Positions 53,478 to 63,631 of a stretch of DNA of 64,000 bases are shown here, piece by piece. The stretch spans positions 62,001 to 126,000 of the forward strand of contig NZ_LXEO01000002.1 of NCBI RefSeq assembly GCF_001654865.1. Direction: 5' to 3'. Below the pieces are notes generated by a model. That model did no database searches. It was not told the DNA's origin and worked only from the letters and a program-made list of their open reading frames with translations. The DNA is from Buttiauxella noackiae ATCC 51607. GTDB taxonomy: Bacteria > Pseudomonadota > Gammaproteobacteria > Enterobacterales > Enterobacteriaceae. Each line of letters opens with the position of its first letter. The stretch's first letter is position 1. The translations under genes and the position numbers were made by a program.

Positions 53478-54776
53478 ATGCAAGTTTCAGTTGAAACCAC
53501 TCAGGGCCTTGGCCGCCGTCTCACGATTACTATCGCTGCAGACAGCATCGAAACCGCTGTAAAAAGCGAGCTGGTCAACGTGGCAAAGAAAGCCCGTATC
53601 GACGGTTTCCGTAAAGGAAAAGTGCCGATGACTGTTATCGCACAACGCTATGGCGCTTCTGTTCGCCAGGACGTGTTGGGCGAATTGATGAGCCGCAACT
53701 TTGTTGAAGCGATCATCAAAGAAAAAATCAATCCAGCTGGCGCACCGAACTACGTTCCAGGCGAATACAAACTGGGCGAAGACTTCACCTACGCGGTTGA
53801 GTTTGAAGTGTACCCAGAAGTTGAGCTGCAGGGTCTGGAAGCAATCGAAGTTGAAAAACCGGTTGTTGAAGTGACTGACGAAGACGTTGATGCAATGCTG
53901 GACACCCTGCGTAAACAGCAGGCGACCTGGAAAGATTCAGACGCTGCTGCAACTGCAGAAGACCGCGTAACTCTCGACTTCACCGGTTCTGTAGACGGCG
54001 AAGTATTCGAAGGCGGCAAAGCGTCTGACTTCGTACTGGCAATGGGCCAGGGTCGTATGATCCCTGGTTTTGAAGACGGTCTGGTTGGTCACAAAGCGGG
54101 CGAAGAATTCACTATCGAAGTGACCTTCCCGGAAGATTACCACGCTGAAAACCTGAAAGGTAAAGCGGCTAAGTTCGACATCGTTCTGAAGAAAGTTGAA
54201 GAGCGTGAACTGCCAGAATTTACTGAAGAATTCATCAAGCGTTTCGGCGTTGAAGATGGTTCTGTTGCAGGTCTGCGCACCGAAGTTCGTAAAAACATGG
54301 ATCGTGAGCTGAAAGGCGCTGTGCGTAACCGCATCAAGTCTCAGGCAATCGACGGTCTGGTTAATGCGAACAACATCGACGTTCCAGCTGCACTGATCGA
54401 CAGCGAAATCGACGTTCTGCGTCGCCAGGCTGCTCAGCGTTTTGGTGGCAACGAGAAACAAGCGCTGGAACTGCCACGTGAACTGTTCGAAGAACAAGCT
54501 AAACGTCGTGTAGTTGTTGGCCTGCTGCTGGGCGAAGTCATTCGTACCCATGAGCTGAAAGCTGATGAAGAACGCGTTAAAGGTCTGATCGAAGAAATGG
54601 CATCTGCCTACGAAGATCCGGCTGAAGTTGTAGAATTCTACGGCAAAAACAAAGAACTGATGGACAACATGCGTAATGTTGCTCTGGAAGAACAAGCTGT
54701 TGAAGCTGTTCTGTCTAAAGCGAAAGTGACTGAGAAAGCCACTAACTTTAGCGAACTGATGAACCAGCAAGCGTAA
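53478..54776 (+). CDS. tig: Trigger factor Tig
   Basis: Ribosome-bound chaperone and peptidyl-prolyl isomerase that receives nascent chains. 432 residues as in E. coli. The ribosome-docking loop GFRKGKVP has G43-F44-R45-K46; the FKBP-type isomerase domain (about 150-245) includes [18 protein letters not shown] and [13 protein letters not shown]; a helical C-terminal domain follows. GAGG precedes the ATG. Followed by a strong terminator, then clpP. Confidence 0.98.
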   Translation: MQVSVETTQGLGRRLTITIAADSIETAVKSELVNVAKKARIDGFRKGKVPMTVIAQRYGASVRQDVLGELMSRNFVEAIIKEKINPAGAPNYVPGEYKLGEDFTYAVEFEVYPEVELQGLEAIEVEKPVVEVTDEDVDAMLDTLRKQQATWKDSDAAATAEDRVTLDFTGSVDGEVFEGGKASDFVLAMGQGRMIPGFEDGLVGHKAGEEFTIEVTFPEDYHAENLKGKAAKFDIVLKKVEERELPEFTEEFIKRFGVEDGSVAGLRTEVRKNMDRELKGAVRNRIKSQAIDGLVNANNIDVPAALIDSEIDVLRRQAAQRFGGNEKQALELPRELFEEQAKRRVVVGLLLGEVIRTHELKADEERVKGLIEEMASAYEDPAEVVEFYGKNKELMDNMRNVALEEQAVEAVLSKAKVTEKATNFSELMNQQA

Positions 54777-54815
54777 GCATAATTTTTGGCATCATCGCCA
54801 AAATATTGCTGCATC

Positions 54816-54850
54816 AAGCCCGTCACCTACTGGTGGCGGGCTTTTTTTAT
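54816..54850 (+). terminator. Terminator of tig
   Basis: AAGCCCGTCACC (54816-54827) pairs with GGTGGCGGGCTT (54832-54843; one G-U) around TACT, then a T-run of five or more. Confidence 0.93.
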
Positions 54851-54920
54851 CAGTGACTCCCTGAAAACCCATCAATAAAACGCAGTTTCAGGGTTAGCGT
54901 AACAAGAAAAGGTTGTTATG

Positions 54921-54949
54921 CTTGAAACAGGGCAAGCTTATCCCCATAA
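54921..54949 (+). promoter_or_regulatory. Sigma-32 heat-shock promoter of clpP
   Basis: CTTGAAA (54921-54927) and CCCCATAA (54942-54949) are separated by 14 bases, an excellent match to the RpoH consensus. It lies 148 bases before the clpP ATG. The remaining part of the 320-base tig-clpP gap shows only the tig terminator. Confidence 0.85.
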
Positions 54950-55096
54950 ATAAGGGCATGGCTCGAAAATGGATCCCTGACTGATAATCCGTCCGAATAA
55001 GGTAATAGGTGTAAGCAGGAGCGTAGTCTTCTTCTGGCACCTCAAGTAGAATCAGTGCTGCAGGTATCGAAGGCTTAATTATTCCAGGAGACGGAA

Positions 55097-55720
55097 ATGT
55101 CATACAGTGGCGAAAGAGATCAATTTGCACCCCATATGGCCCTGGTGCCGATGGTTGTTGAACAGACATCGCGTGGCGAGCGTTCATACGATATCTATTC
55201 CCGTCTGCTTAAGGAACGTGTCATCTTTATGACGGGCCAGGTCGAAGACCATATGGCTAATCTGATCGTAGCGCAGATGTTGTTCCTGGAAGCAGAAAAC
55301 CCAGAAAAAGACATCTATCTCTACATCAACTCACCAGGTGGTGTGATTACCGCTGGTATGTCTATCTACGATACGATGCAATTTATTAAACCAGATGTCA
55401 GCACCATCTGTATGGGACAAGCCTGTTCTATGGGGGCATTCCTGCTGACCGCTGGGGCGAAGGGTAAGCGCTTCTGCTTGCCGAACTCACGAGTCATGAT
55501 TCACCAGCCGCTGGGCGGTTATCAGGGCCAGGCGACGGATATCGAAATCCATGCCCGTGAAATCCTGAAAGTGAAAGCTCGTATGAATGAACTTATGGCG
55601 CAACACACGGGCAAATCTCTTGAAGAAATAGAGAGAGACACCGAGCGTGACCGTTTCCTCGCAGCAAGTGAAGCGGTAGAGTATGGGTTAGTTGACTCAA
55701 TCCTGACTCACCGTAGCTAA
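55097..55720 (+). CDS. clpP: ATP-dependent Clp protease proteolytic subunit ClpP
   Basis: Serine peptidase forming the tetradecameric barrel used with ClpX or ClpA. 207 residues as in E. coli, including a short propeptide. The catalytic triad is S111 ([11 protein letters not shown]), the His in MIHQPLGG, and a later Asp. The residue just before the catalytic serine is Cys110, where E. coli has Ala (GQAAS). The oligomer handle [16 protein letters not shown] is intact. A sigma-32 promoter lies upstream; clpX follows after 133 bases. Confidence 0.97.
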   Translation: MSYSGERDQFAPHMALVPMVVEQTSRGERSYDIYSRLLKERVIFMTGQVEDHMANLIVAQMLFLEAENPEKDIYLYINSPGGVITAGMSIYDTMQFIKPDVSTICMGQACSMGAFLLTAGAKGKRFCLPNSRVMIHQPLGGYQGQATDIEIHAREILKVKARMNELMAQHTGKSLEEIERDTERDRFLAASEAVEYGLVDSILTHRS

Positions 55721-55853
55721 TGCCCGAAAATAGTGAGCCGTATACTATTATTGTTATAGCAACGGCTCATAGCGCGCTTACGATTGGCTGCGCCGTAGAA
55801 TGGCACTTGCGCCGTCCTGTTCGGTGCACAGAAACAAAAAAGAGGTTTTACCG

Positions 55854-57128
55854 ATGACAGATAAGCGCAAAGACGGTTCAGGCAAACTGCTGTACTGCTC
55901 TTTTTGCGGCAAAAGCCAGCATGAAGTGCGTAAACTGATTGCCGGGCCGTCAGTGTATATCTGCGATGAGTGTGTCGACTTATGTAACGACATTATTCGC
56001 GAAGAGATTAAAGAAGTCGCTCCGCACCGCGAACGTAGTGCGCTGCCGACTCCGCATGAAATCCGTCACCATCTCGATGATTACGTCATCGGTCAGGAAC
56101 AGGCTAAAAAAGTCCTGGCGGTTGCGGTTTACAACCACTACAAACGTCTGCGTAATGGCGACAGCACCAACGGCATCGAACTGGGCAAAAGTAACATTCT
56201 GCTCATCGGGCCGACGGGTAGCGGGAAAACCCTGCTGGCTGAAACCCTGGCACGTTTACTGGATGTTCCGTTCACTATGGCTGATGCCACAACGTTAACC
56301 GAAGCCGGTTACGTGGGTGAAGATGTCGAAAACATCATCCAGAAACTGCTGCAGAAATGTGATTACGATGTGCAGAAAGCACAGCGCGGTATCGTGTATA
56401 TCGATGAGATCGACAAAATCTCCCGCAAATCTGATAACCCGTCCATCACTCGTGATGTGTCTGGTGAAGGTGTGCAGCAGGCGTTGCTGAAACTTATCGA
56501 AGGTACCGTTGCGGCGGTTCCACCTCAGGGTGGCCGTAAGCATCCACAGCAAGAGTTCCTGCAGGTTGATACCTCCAAGATTCTGTTTATCTGTGGCGGT
56601 GCATTCGCAGGGCTGGATAAAGTTATTGCTAACCGCGTTGAAACCGGTTCAGGCATTGGCTTTGGCGCGACTGTAAAAGGTAAATCTCAAAAGGCGACCG
56701 AAGGGCAGTTGTTAGGCCAGGTTGAGCCAGAAGATTTGATCAAATTTGGTCTGATCCCTGAGTTTATCGGCCGTCTGCCAGTGGTTGCTACGCTGACTGA
56801 GCTGAGCGAAGAAGCACTGATCCAGATCCTGAAAGAGCCGAAGAACGCCCTGACCAAGCAGTACCAGGCGTTGTTCAATCTGGAAGGCGTGGATCTGGAA
56901 TTCCGTGACGAAGCGCTGGATGCCATTGCTAAGAAAGCAATGGCACGTAAAACCGGTGCTCGTGGTCTGCGTTCCATCGTAGAAGGCGCATTGCTCGATA
57001 CCATGTACGATCTTCCTTCTATGGAAGACGTTGAGAAAGTGGTGATTGACGAATCCGTCATCGACGGTCAAAGCAAGCCATTATTAATTTATGGCAAGCC
57101 GGAAGCGCAACAAGCATCCGGTGAATAA
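55854..57128 (+). CDS. clpX: ATPase subunit ClpX
   Basis: AAA+ unfoldase that feeds substrates to ClpP. 424 residues from the ATG at 55854, as in E. coli. The N-terminal zinc-binding domain has C15, C18, C37 and C40; Walker A GPTGSGKT, Walker [11 protein letters not shown], the pore loop GYVGED, and the IGF-type ClpP-docking loop ([10 protein letters not shown]) follow. The frame extends to 55800 but [15 protein letters not shown] is the conserved start. Confidence 0.98.
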   Translation: MTDKRKDGSGKLLYCSFCGKSQHEVRKLIAGPSVYICDECVDLCNDIIREEIKEVAPHRERSALPTPHEIRHHLDDYVIGQEQAKKVLAVAVYNHYKRLRNGDSTNGIELGKSNILLIGPTGSGKTLLAETLARLLDVPFTMADATTLTEAGYVGEDVENIIQKLLQKCDYDVQKAQRGIVYIDEIDKISRKSDNPSITRDVSGEGVQQALLKLIEGTVAAVPPQGGRKHPQQEFLQVDTSKILFICGGAFAGLDKVIANRVETGSGIGFGATVKGKSQKATEGQLLGQVEPEDLIKFGLIPEFIGRLPVVATLTELSEEALIQILKEPKNALTKQYQALFNLEGVDLEFRDEALDAIAKKAMARKTGARGLRSIVEGALLDTMYDLPSMEDVEKVVIDESVIDGQSKPLLIYGKPEAQQASGE

Positions 57129-57204
57129 TTCGCCAAAATAACCAGTCAGTTAGTCTAAAAAGGGGGATTTATATCCCCCTTTTGCTTTTCCTTCATTCCT
57201 GGCA

Positions 57205-57231
57205 TTGAATGCTCGGGAAACATCCCCATAT
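57205..57231 (+). promoter_or_regulatory. Sigma-32 heat-shock promoter of lon
   Basis: ATTGAAT around 57204-57210 and CCCCATAT at 57224-57231 are 13 bases apart, and the sequence between resembles the E. coli lon heat-shock promoter. It lies about 150 bases upstream of the lon ATG. Confidence 0.85.
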
Positions 57232-57261
57232 ACTGAATTACTTGTTGGTGATGCCATGATT

Positions 57262-57326
57262 CCTGTCATCCTTCAAGTGCAGGTGCGTGGTTTACGCCTT
57301 CCTGCAAATTGAAAGATTTAAGGTAT
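57262..57326. repeat. Internally deleted ERIC-like element upstream of lon
   Basis: About 65 bases with left end CTGTCATCCTTCAAGTGCAGG and right end GCCTTCCTGCAAATTGAAAG...GGTATA, which are inverted copies and match the ends of ERIC. The central TTACTT/AAGTAA core is missing. It lies in the 5' leader of lon between the heat-shock promoter and the gene. Confidence 0.65.
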
Positions 57327-57379
57327 AAACAGAGGACATCGCCCCATCACCAGGCGGACCTTAACTAAGAGAGAGCTCT

Positions 57380-59734
57380 ATGAATCCTGAGCGTTCTGAA
57401 CGCATTGAAATCCCCGTATTGCCATTGCGCGATGTGGTGGTTTATCCGCACATGGTAATTCCACTGTTTGTCGGGCGAGAAAAATCCATTCGTTGCCTGG
57501 AAGCGGCCATGGATCATGATAAAAAAATCATGCTGGTGGCGCAGAAAGAAGCCTCGACAGATGAGCCGGGTGTAAATGACCTGTTCTCAGTGGGAACCGT
57601 CGCATCCATTTTGCAAATGCTGAAACTGCCAGACGGCACGGTAAAAGTGCTGGTTGAGGGTTTACAGCGTGCGCGTATCACCACGCTTTCTGACAACGGT
57701 GACCATTTCTCAGCTCAGGCTGAGTACCTGAATTCGCCAGCTATCGAAGAGCGCGAACAGGAAGTGCTGGTGCGCACCGCAATTGGTCAGTTTGAAGGCT
57801 ATATCAAACTGAACAAAAAAATCCCGCCAGAAGTGCTGACATCGCTGAACAGCATTGACGATCCTGCTCGTCTGGCTGACACCATTGCTGCACATATGCC
57901 ATTGAAACTGACTGATAAACAGTCCGTTCTCGAGATGTCCGATATTAACGAACGTCTTGAATATCTGATGGCAATGATGGAGTCGGAAATCGATCTGCTG
58001 CAGGTTGAGAAACGTATTCGCAACCGCGTTAAAAAGCAGATGGAAAAGAGCCAGCGTGAGTACTATCTGAATGAGCAAATGAAGGCCATTCAGAAAGAAC
58101 TCGGCGAAATGGACGACACGCCAGATGAAAACGAAGCGCTAAAACGCAAAATCGATGCGGCTAAAATGCCGAAAGAAGCGCGTGAAAAAACTGAAGCGGA
58201 ACTGCAAAAACTGAAAATGATGTCACCAATGTCTGCGGAAGCAACCGTGGTTCGTGGCTACATCGATTGGATGGTGCAGGTGCCGTGGAATGCGCGCAGC
58301 AAAGTGAAAAAAGATCTGCGTCAGGCGCAGGAAGTCCTCGATACCGATCATTACGGCCTTGAGCGCGTGAAAGATCGTATCCTGGAATACCTCGCAGTGC
58401 AGAGTCGTGTTAACAAGCTCAAAGGGCCAATATTGTGCCTGGTTGGGCCTCCAGGGGTGGGTAAAACTTCACTGGGTCAGTCCATCGCCCGCGCGACTGG
58501 GCGTAAATACGTGCGTATGGCATTAGGCGGCGTGCGTGATGAAGCTGAAATTCGTGGTCACCGTCGTACTTATATCGGTTCCATGCCAGGCAAGTTGATT
58601 CAGAAAATGGCGAAAGTGGGGGTTAAAAACCCATTATTCCTGTTGGATGAAATCGACAAAATGTCTTCTGACATGCGCGGCGATCCGGCTTCTGCACTTC
58701 TGGAAGTGCTTGATCCAGAACAGAACGTGGCGTTTAACGACCACTATCTGGAAGTCGATTACGATCTCAGCGATGTGATGTTCGTGGCAACATCTAACTC
58801 CATGAACATTCCGGCTCCGCTGTTGGACCGTATGGAAGTGATTCGTCTGTCCGGTTATACCGAAGACGAAAAGCTGAATATTGCTAAACAGCACCTGTTG
58901 ACGAAGCAAATTGAACGTAACGCGCTGAAAAAAGGCGAAATTACGGTTCACGATAGCGCGATTACCGGCATCATTCGTTACTACACCCGTGAAGCGGGCG
59001 TGCGTAGCCTGGAGCGTGAAATTTCCAAACTGTGCCGTAAAGCGGTTAAACAACTGCTGCTGGATAAAACGCTCAAGCACATCGAAATCGACGGCGACAA
59101 CCTGAAAGATTTCCTTGGCGTGCAGCGCTTTGACTACGGCCGTGCAGACAGCGAAAACCGTGTGGGCCAGGTAACCGGCCTTGCGTGGACCGAAGTTGGC
59201 GGCGACCTGCTAACGATTGAAACTGCTTGTGTGCCGGGTAAAGGCAAACTGACTTACACCGGTTCTCTGGGTGAAGTTATGCAGGAATCCATCCAGGCAG
59301 CGTTGACCGTAGTGCGCGCGCGTGCAGAGAAATTGGGCATCAACGCTGATTTCTACGAGAAACGCGACATCCACGTTCACGTGCCAGAAGGTGCGACGCC
59401 GAAAGATGGCCCGAGTGCGGGTATTGCAATGTGTACCGCGCTGGTTTCGTGTCTGACGGGCAATCCGGTTCGTGCAGATGTGGCGATGACCGGTGAAATC
59501 ACGCTGCGTGGCCAGGTTCTGCCAATCGGTGGTTTGAAAGAAAAACTGCTGGCGGCGCATCGTGGTGGTATCAAAACTGTTCTGATTCCGGATGAAAATA
59601 AACGCGATTTGGAAGAAATTCCGGACAACGTTCTTGCCGATCTGGATATCCATCCGGTGAAGCGCATCGAGGAAGTTTTGACTCTTGCATTGCAGAACGA
59701 GCCTTACGGAATGCAGGTTGTGACCGCAAAATAG
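57380..59734 (+). CDS. lon: ATP-dependent protease Lon
   Basis: Soluble AAA+ protease degrading misfolded and regulatory proteins. 784 residues as in E. coli. Order: N-terminal substrate-binding LON domain (1-200), coiled coil, Walker A GPPGVGKT (residues 356-363), Walker [11 protein letters not shown], sensor region, and the protease domain with the catalytic dyad S679 (DGPSAG) and K722 (GGLKEKL). Preceded by a heat-shock promoter and followed by a terminator and hupB. Confidence 0.98.
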   Translation: MNPERSERIEIPVLPLRDVVVYPHMVIPLFVGREKSIRCLEAAMDHDKKIMLVAQKEASTDEPGVNDLFSVGTVASILQMLKLPDGTVKVLVEGLQRARITTLSDNGDHFSAQAEYLNSPAIEEREQEVLVRTAIGQFEGYIKLNKKIPPEVLTSLNSIDDPARLADTIAAHMPLKLTDKQSVLEMSDINERLEYLMAMMESEIDLLQVEKRIRNRVKKQMEKSQREYYLNEQMKAIQKELGEMDDTPDENEALKRKIDAAKMPKEAREKTEAELQKLKMMSPMSAEATVVRGYIDWMVQVPWNARSKVKKDLRQAQEVLDTDHYGLERVKDRILEYLAVQSRVNKLKGPILCLVGPPGVGKTSLGQSIARATGRKYVRMALGGVRDEAEIRGHRRTYIGSMPGKLIQKMAKVGVKNPLFLLDEIDKMSSDMRGDPASALLEVLDPEQNVAFNDHYLEVDYDLSDVMFVATSNSMNIPAPLLDRMEVIRLSGYTEDEKLNIAKQHLLTKQIERNALKKGEITVHDSAITGIIRYYTREAGVRSLEREISKLCRKAVKQLLLDKTLKHIEIDGDNLKDFLGVQRFDYGRADSENRVGQVTGLAWTEVGGDLLTIETACVPGKGKLTYTGSLGEVMQESIQAALTVVRARAEKLGINADFYEKRDIHVHVPEGATPKDGPSAGIAMCTALVSCLTGNPVRADVAMTGEITLRGQVLPIGGLKEKLLAAHRGGIKTVLIPDENKRDLEEIPDNVLADLDIHPVKRIEEVLTLALQNEPYGMQVVTAK

Positions 59735-59766
59735 TGACCTGACGCATATTCGGTAAATAAAATAAG

Positions 59767-59803
59767 AGCTGGCTGGTGAATTGTCACTTGCCAGCTTTTT
59801 TTT
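59767..59803 (+). terminator. Terminator of lon
   Basis: AGCTGGC (59767-59773) and GCCAGCT (59790-59796) enclose an inner GTGA/TCAC stem; eight T residues follow. Confidence 0.92.
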
Positions 59804-59944
59804 GTATCGCTACTTTAGATCGTTGGTGATGCATGCCATTAACAACGGGTGTTGTAAGGGCATGACAGGCCTGATATAACTGCTGCGCGGTCGCCCTTTG
59901 AAGGATACTGGTGCGATATAAATTATAAAGAGAGGAAGAGAAGA

Positions 59945-60217
59945 GTGAATAAATCTCAACTGATAGACAAAATTGCCGCAGGTGCTGATATTTCTAAAGC
60001 TGCGGCTGGACGTGCATTAGACGCTGTGATTGCTTCTGTTACCGAATCTCTGCAATCTGGGGAAGACGTGGCACTGGTTGGCTTTGGAACTTTTGCTGTT
60101 CGTGAACGTGCTGCCCGTACCGGCCGTAACCCACAAACAGGTAAAGAAATCACCATCGCAGCTGCAAAAGTACCAGGTTTCCGTGCTGGTAAAGCGCTGA
60201 AAGAAGCTGTTAACTGA
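59945..60217 (+). CDS. hupB: DNA-binding protein HU-beta
   Basis: Histone-like protein that bends DNA without strong sequence preference. 90 residues as in E. coli, with helix-rich N-terminus [25 protein letters not shown] and DNA-binding arms [25 protein letters not shown]. Start is GTG at 59945 behind a GAGAGGAAGAGA ribosome site. The transcript runs through an ERIC element to a hairpin at 60385-60410. Confidence 0.97.
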   Translation: MNKSQLIDKIAAGADISKAAAGRALDAVIASVTESLQSGEDVALVGFGTFAVRERAARTGRNPQTGKEITIAAAKVPGFRAGKALKEAVN

Positions 60218-60231
60218 TTTATCGCTAGCTA

Positions 60232-60355
60232 ATACCCGTAGCATTCGAGTTGCAGGTAGGCGGCCAGGGAGCTTATCCCGATGAGTTTACTTCAGTAAGT
60301 GATTCGGGTAAGTGAATACAGCCAATGCTCCAATAGCTTGAAGAATGATGGGTAT
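60232..60355. repeat. ERIC element downstream of hupB
   Basis: About 124 bases with inverted ends ATACCCGTAGCATTCGAG and CTTGAAGAATGATGGGTAT. The core inverted repeat (ATCCCGATGAGTTTACT / AGTAAGTGATTCGGGT) has the ERIC TTACTTnAGTAAGTGA centre. It is full length and lies in the hupB 3' untranslated region. Confidence 0.9.
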
Positions 60356-60384
60356 ATAGGGCAAGGCTAGTAAAGTTAGGTCAG

Positions 60385-60411
60385 GGCGCATCGTTAGATG
60401 TGCCTTTTTTT
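60385..60411 (+). terminator. Terminator of hupB
   Basis: GGCGCATC (60385-60392) and GATGTGCC (60397-60404) pair with one G-U, loop GTTA, followed by seven T residues. It lies beyond the ERIC element. Confidence 0.9.
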
Positions 60412-60573
60412 ATGCCTGATGGCTAATTTTGCGCATGTTTGATGATTTGAACCCGTTTTCTTGTCACAATACCCGCTTGCACGCAGCGGCACAGCAGTAC
60501 GCATATTCAGGGATGCCCATTTAGCGACTGCGCTGGGTTTACCATTCACACTACAGTGGAGTGTTGTTACACC

Positions 60574-62445
60574 ATGATGGACAATTTACGTACGGCGGCA
60601 AACAGCCTCGTAATCAAGATAATTTTCGGGATCATTATCGTGTCATTCATTTTGACTGGCGTGAGTGGCTACCTGATTGGCGGTAGTGCCAACTACGCCG
60701 CAAAAGTGAATGGCCAGGAAATTAGCCGTGGTCAGTTTGAAAATGCTGTTGCCAGTGAGCGTAACCGCCAGCAGCAACAGCTTGGCGAACAGTTCTCTGT
60801 GCTAGCCGGTAACGAAGGCTACATGAAGCAGATGCGTCAACAGGTGCTGTCGCGCATGATTGATGAAGCGTTAATGGACCAATACGCCAAACATCTTGGT
60901 CTTGGTATTAGCGACGAACAAATTAAACAAGCCATCTTTAAAGAACCTGCATTCCAGAACAACGGCAAATTTGATAACGCGCGTTATACCGCCATTATTA
61001 GCAATATGGGTATGACTGCGGATCAATACGCCCAGGCATTGCGTAATCAACTGACCACTCAGCAGCTGATTAATGCTGTTGTGGGTACTGATTTCATGCT
61101 GGCGGGTGAAACTGACGAGTTGGCAGCACTGGTGTCGCAACAACGTGTGGTTCGTGAAGCCACAATTGATGTAAACGCACTGGCTGCGAAGCAGGAAGTT
61201 TCCGAGCAGGAAATCAACTCCAGCTACGAGCAGAACAAAAACAACTACATTGCCCCTGAGCAGTTCAAAGTAAGCTACATCATGCTTGATGCAGCTTCTC
61301 AGAATGTTGAAGTAGCAGATACAGATATTCAGGCTTACTACGACCAGCATCAGGACGAGTTCACTCAGCCTCAACGTAACCGTTACAGCGTGATTCAGAC
61401 TAAAACTGAAGTCGAAGCTAAAGCGATTCTTGATGAGCTGAGCAAAGGCGGTGATTTTGCTGCTCTGGCAAAAGAAAAATCGGCTGATATTATCTCTGCC
61501 CGCAACGGCGGTGACATGGGTTGGCTTGAGCCTGGCACAACGCCTGATGAGCTGAAAAATGCCGGTCTGAAAGACAAAGGCCAGCTTTCTGGTGTTATCA
61601 AATCTTCAGTTGGCTTCCTGGTCGTTCGTCTTGATGACATTCAGTCTGCGCAAACTAAACCATTGGCAGAAGTGAAAGAAGCCATTGCTGCGAAAGTGAA
61701 GCAAGAGAAAGCGGTCGATGCTTACTACGCGTTGCAGCAGAAAGTTAGCGATGCGGCAAGCAATGATAACGAATCTCTGGCAAGTGCTGAGAAAGTTGCT
61801 GGTGTTAAAGCTGTTGAGACCGGTTGGTTTGGTCACGACAACTTACCTGCAGCGCTGAACTTCAAACCTGTTTCAGACGCTATTTTTAATGGTGGTCTGG
61901 TCGGTGCGAACGGCGCTCCGGGTATGAACTCCGACATCATTACTGTTGATGGTGACCGCGCGTTTGTTATTCGTATCGCTGAGCACAAAGCTGAAGCTAT
62001 CAAACCGTTAGCTGAAGTTCGTGAACAGGTTATCGCGCAGGTTAAACATCAGAAAGCTGAGCAACAAGCTAAGCTGGATGCTGACAAGCTCCTGAATGCG
62101 CTGAAGTTGGGTAAAGGCGATGAAGCTATGAAAGCCGCTGGCTTGAGCTTCGGTGAAGCGAAAACGCTGACCCGTACTGGCCAGGACCCAATTAGCCAGG
62201 CCGCATTCAATCTGCCATTACCGGCCAAAGATAAGCCAGCCTACGGCGTGGCAAATGACATGCAGGGTAATGTGGTTCTGTTAGCTCTGGATCAAGTTAA
62301 GCCTGGTGACATGCCGGCAGAACAGAAAAAAGCGATGGTTCAGGGTATCACCCAGAACAATGCCCAGATCACTTTCGAAGCGCTGATGACCAACCTGCGC
62401 AAAGAAGCGAAAATTAAGATGGGTGACAGCATCGAACAGCAGTAA
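60574..62445 (+). CDS. ppiD: Periplasmic folding chaperone PpiD
   Basis: Membrane-anchored SurA-like chaperone that assists proteins leaving SecYEG. 623 residues from the ATG at 60574, as in E. coli. A single N-terminal membrane helix (about 14-34, IIFGIIIVSFILTGVSGYLI) is followed by chaperone segments and a parvulin-like domain around 265-355 (YSVIQTKTEVEAKAILDEL... GGDMGWLE). The parvulin domain is considered inactive in E. coli. The frame is open to a GTG at 60556, but MMDNLRTAANSL is conserved. Confidence 0.97.
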   Translation: MMDNLRTAANSLVIKIIFGIIIVSFILTGVSGYLIGGSANYAAKVNGQEISRGQFENAVASERNRQQQQLGEQFSVLAGNEGYMKQMRQQVLSRMIDEALMDQYAKHLGLGISDEQIKQAIFKEPAFQNNGKFDNARYTAIISNMGMTADQYAQALRNQLTTQQLINAVVGTDFMLAGETDELAALVSQQRVVREATIDVNALAAKQEVSEQEINSSYEQNKNNYIAPEQFKVSYIMLDAASQNVEVADTDIQAYYDQHQDEFTQPQRNRYSVIQTKTEVEAKAILDELSKGGDFAALAKEKSADIISARNGGDMGWLEPGTTPDELKNAGLKDKGQLSGVIKSSVGFLVVRLDDIQSAQTKPLAEVKEAIAAKVKQEKAVDAYYALQQKVSDAASNDNESLASAEKVAGVKAVETGWFGHDNLPAALNFKPVSDAIFNGGLVGANGAPGMNSDIITVDGDRAFVIRIAEHKAEAIKPLAEVREQVIAQVKHQKAEQQAKLDADKLLNALKLGKGDEAMKAAGLSFGEAKTLTRTGQDPISQAAFNLPLPAKDKPAYGVANDMQGNVVLLALDQVKPGDMPAEQKKAMVQGITQNNAQITFEALMTNLRKEAKIKMGDSIEQQ

Positions 62446-62492
62446 TTAACCTCGAGGTTTCTCGCAGTTAACTGCAACACTATGCAACATTT

Positions 62493-62515
62493 AAAGGCCG
62501 CTTTCGCGGCCTTTT
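62493..62515 (+). terminator. Terminator of ppiD
   Basis: AAAGGCCGC and GCGGCCTTT arms with TTTC loop and a final T, about 48 bases after the ppiD stop. Confidence 0.88.
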
Positions 62516-62596
62516 CCATATTTGAAGATTGCCATTTGTAGCTGTTTTTTTTCCTCGATAAGGTGGCTTCGCTGTCAACACACAAGGAGGAACAGC

Positions 62597-62980
62597 ATGA
62601 AAACAGGATTCAAAAGTGGAATACAAGCAATGTGCATTGCCGTGGCATTTATTGGTACGAGCATCTGCACTCAGGCTCTGGCGGCCCCAGTTGCTGTCAA
62701 AAATGATACAGCTCAGGCTCAACAGCACAGCGATAAAACCCCAGTCACCCCTGTTGCTACCGCTAAATCGAGCGACGCTGATGATGGCGTGGTAAGTATT
62801 AACACGGCGAGCGCAGAAGCTTTGGCACAGGCAATGAATGGTGTTGGCCTGAAAAAAGCACAATCGATTGTGAGTTACCGGGAAGAGTACGGCCCATTCA
62901 AGGCACTGGAGCAATTGCAAGAGGTACCCGGGATTGGCAGTGCATTGGTAGAACGTAATCTGTCTCACATTAAGCTTTAA
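62597..62980 (+). CDS. ybaV: ComEA-like helix-hairpin-helix protein YbaV
   Basis: Secreted helix-hairpin-helix protein of 127 residues (E. coli YbaV 123), related to the DNA-binding domain of competence protein ComEA; a role in DNA uptake or binding is inferred by family. Signal peptide about 1-29 (cleavage after QALA), an Ala/Thr/Gln-rich linker, and the HhH domain in the last 65 residues: VSINTASAEALAQAMNGVG, KKAQSIVSYREEYGPF, LQEVPGIGSALVERN. The start at 62597 is set by AAGGAGGA; the longer frame from 62522 lacks a signal-peptide start. Confidence 0.93.
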   Translation: MKTGFKSGIQAMCIAVAFIGTSICTQALAAPVAVKNDTAQAQQHSDKTPVTPVATAKSSDADDGVVSINTASAEALAQAMNGVGLKKAQSIVSYREEYGPFKALEQLQEVPGIGSALVERNLSHIKL

Positions 62981-63030
62981 CGCTTAGTGCTCCTTGCTCG
63001 CGCAGCTGGGAAAGTTTGCTATGCTAAATC

Positions 63031-63047
63031 ACAGGTCATACCAGTTT
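63031..63047 (-). promoter_or_regulatory. FadR operator upstream of fadM
   Basis: On the minus strand AACTGGTATGACCTGT matches the FadR consensus AACTGGTCRGACCWGTT at nearly all positions. It lies about 60 bases before fadM and just downstream of a -10-like TATGCT at 63020-63025. In E. coli fadM is repressed by FadR, so the same fatty-acid control is expected. Confidence 0.8.
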
Positions 63048-63104
63048 GGTGTGGCCTGTTACCTCACCTGAATATTAAAACTACAGTGAAAGGGTTTTAG
63101 CGCT

Positions 63105-63503
63105 ATGCAAACACAAATCAAAGTTCGGGGTTACCATCTTGATTTCTATCAACATGTTAACAATGCCCGCTACCTTGAGTTTCTCGAAGAAGCCCGCTGG
63201 GAAGGGCTGGAAAATGCGGCAGGATTCCAATGGATGACCGAGCACAACATTGCGTTCATCGTGGTGAATATCAACATCAATTATCGTCGCCCGGCGGTGT
63301 TGGGCGATCTTTTGCGTATTGAAAGCACCTTGCAGCAACTTAACGGAAAAAGTGGCGTGTTGAGCCAGGTGGTTAAGCTTGAGCCAGAAGGCGAAGTGGT
63401 CGCAGACGCACTGCTGACATTCGTGTGCATTGATTTAAAAACCCAGAAATCAGTGCCGTTGGAAGGGGAGTTGCGCGAGAAGTTAGTGCAGATGATGGAA
63501 TAA
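63105..63503 (+). CDS. fadM: Acyl-CoA thioesterase FadM
   Basis: Long-chain acyl-CoA thioesterase of the 4-hydroxybenzoyl-CoA (hotdog) family, acting at the end of oleate beta-oxidation. 132 residues as in E. coli (YbaW). The active-site region GYHLDFYQHVNNARYLEFLEE contains the catalytic Asp/Tyr-type residues, followed by the NINYRRPAVLGDLL strand. The FadR site upstream supports fatty-acid regulation. Confidence 0.96.
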   Translation: MQTQIKVRGYHLDFYQHVNNARYLEFLEEARWEGLENAAGFQWMTEHNIAFIVVNININYRRPAVLGDLLRIESTLQQLNGKSGVLSQVVKLEPEGEVVADALLTFVCIDLKTQKSVPLEGELREKLVQMME

Positions 63504-63523
63504 TTCCCTCATTTCTGGCAAAT

Positions 63524-63594
63524 GTCGGATGTCGCACCGCTAATCCGACCTACGAACCGGGTTTTGTAGGGGGGATTAGCGGAGTGACATCCAC
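63524..63594. repeat. REP/BIME-like inverted repeat between fadM and queC
   Basis: GGATGTCGCACCGCTAATCC-GACCTAC (63527-63553) and GTAGG-GGGGATTAGCGGAGTGACATCC (63566-63592) are imperfect inverted copies around GAACCGGGTTTT. The GGATnnCG...CTAATCCGACCTAC pattern is that of enterobacterial REP elements in back-to-back orientation. It lies between the converging ends of fadM and queC. Confidence 0.75.
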
Positions 63595-63631
63595 CATTGC
63601 GAAGCAGATTTATCATCTGCTCCGCGAAACA

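Noticed and set aside
53937-54770. A 277-codon minus-strand open frame antisense to tig
   Set aside because: It is the mirror of a highly expressed gene with biased codons; the Phe-rich translation is typical of such shadows.
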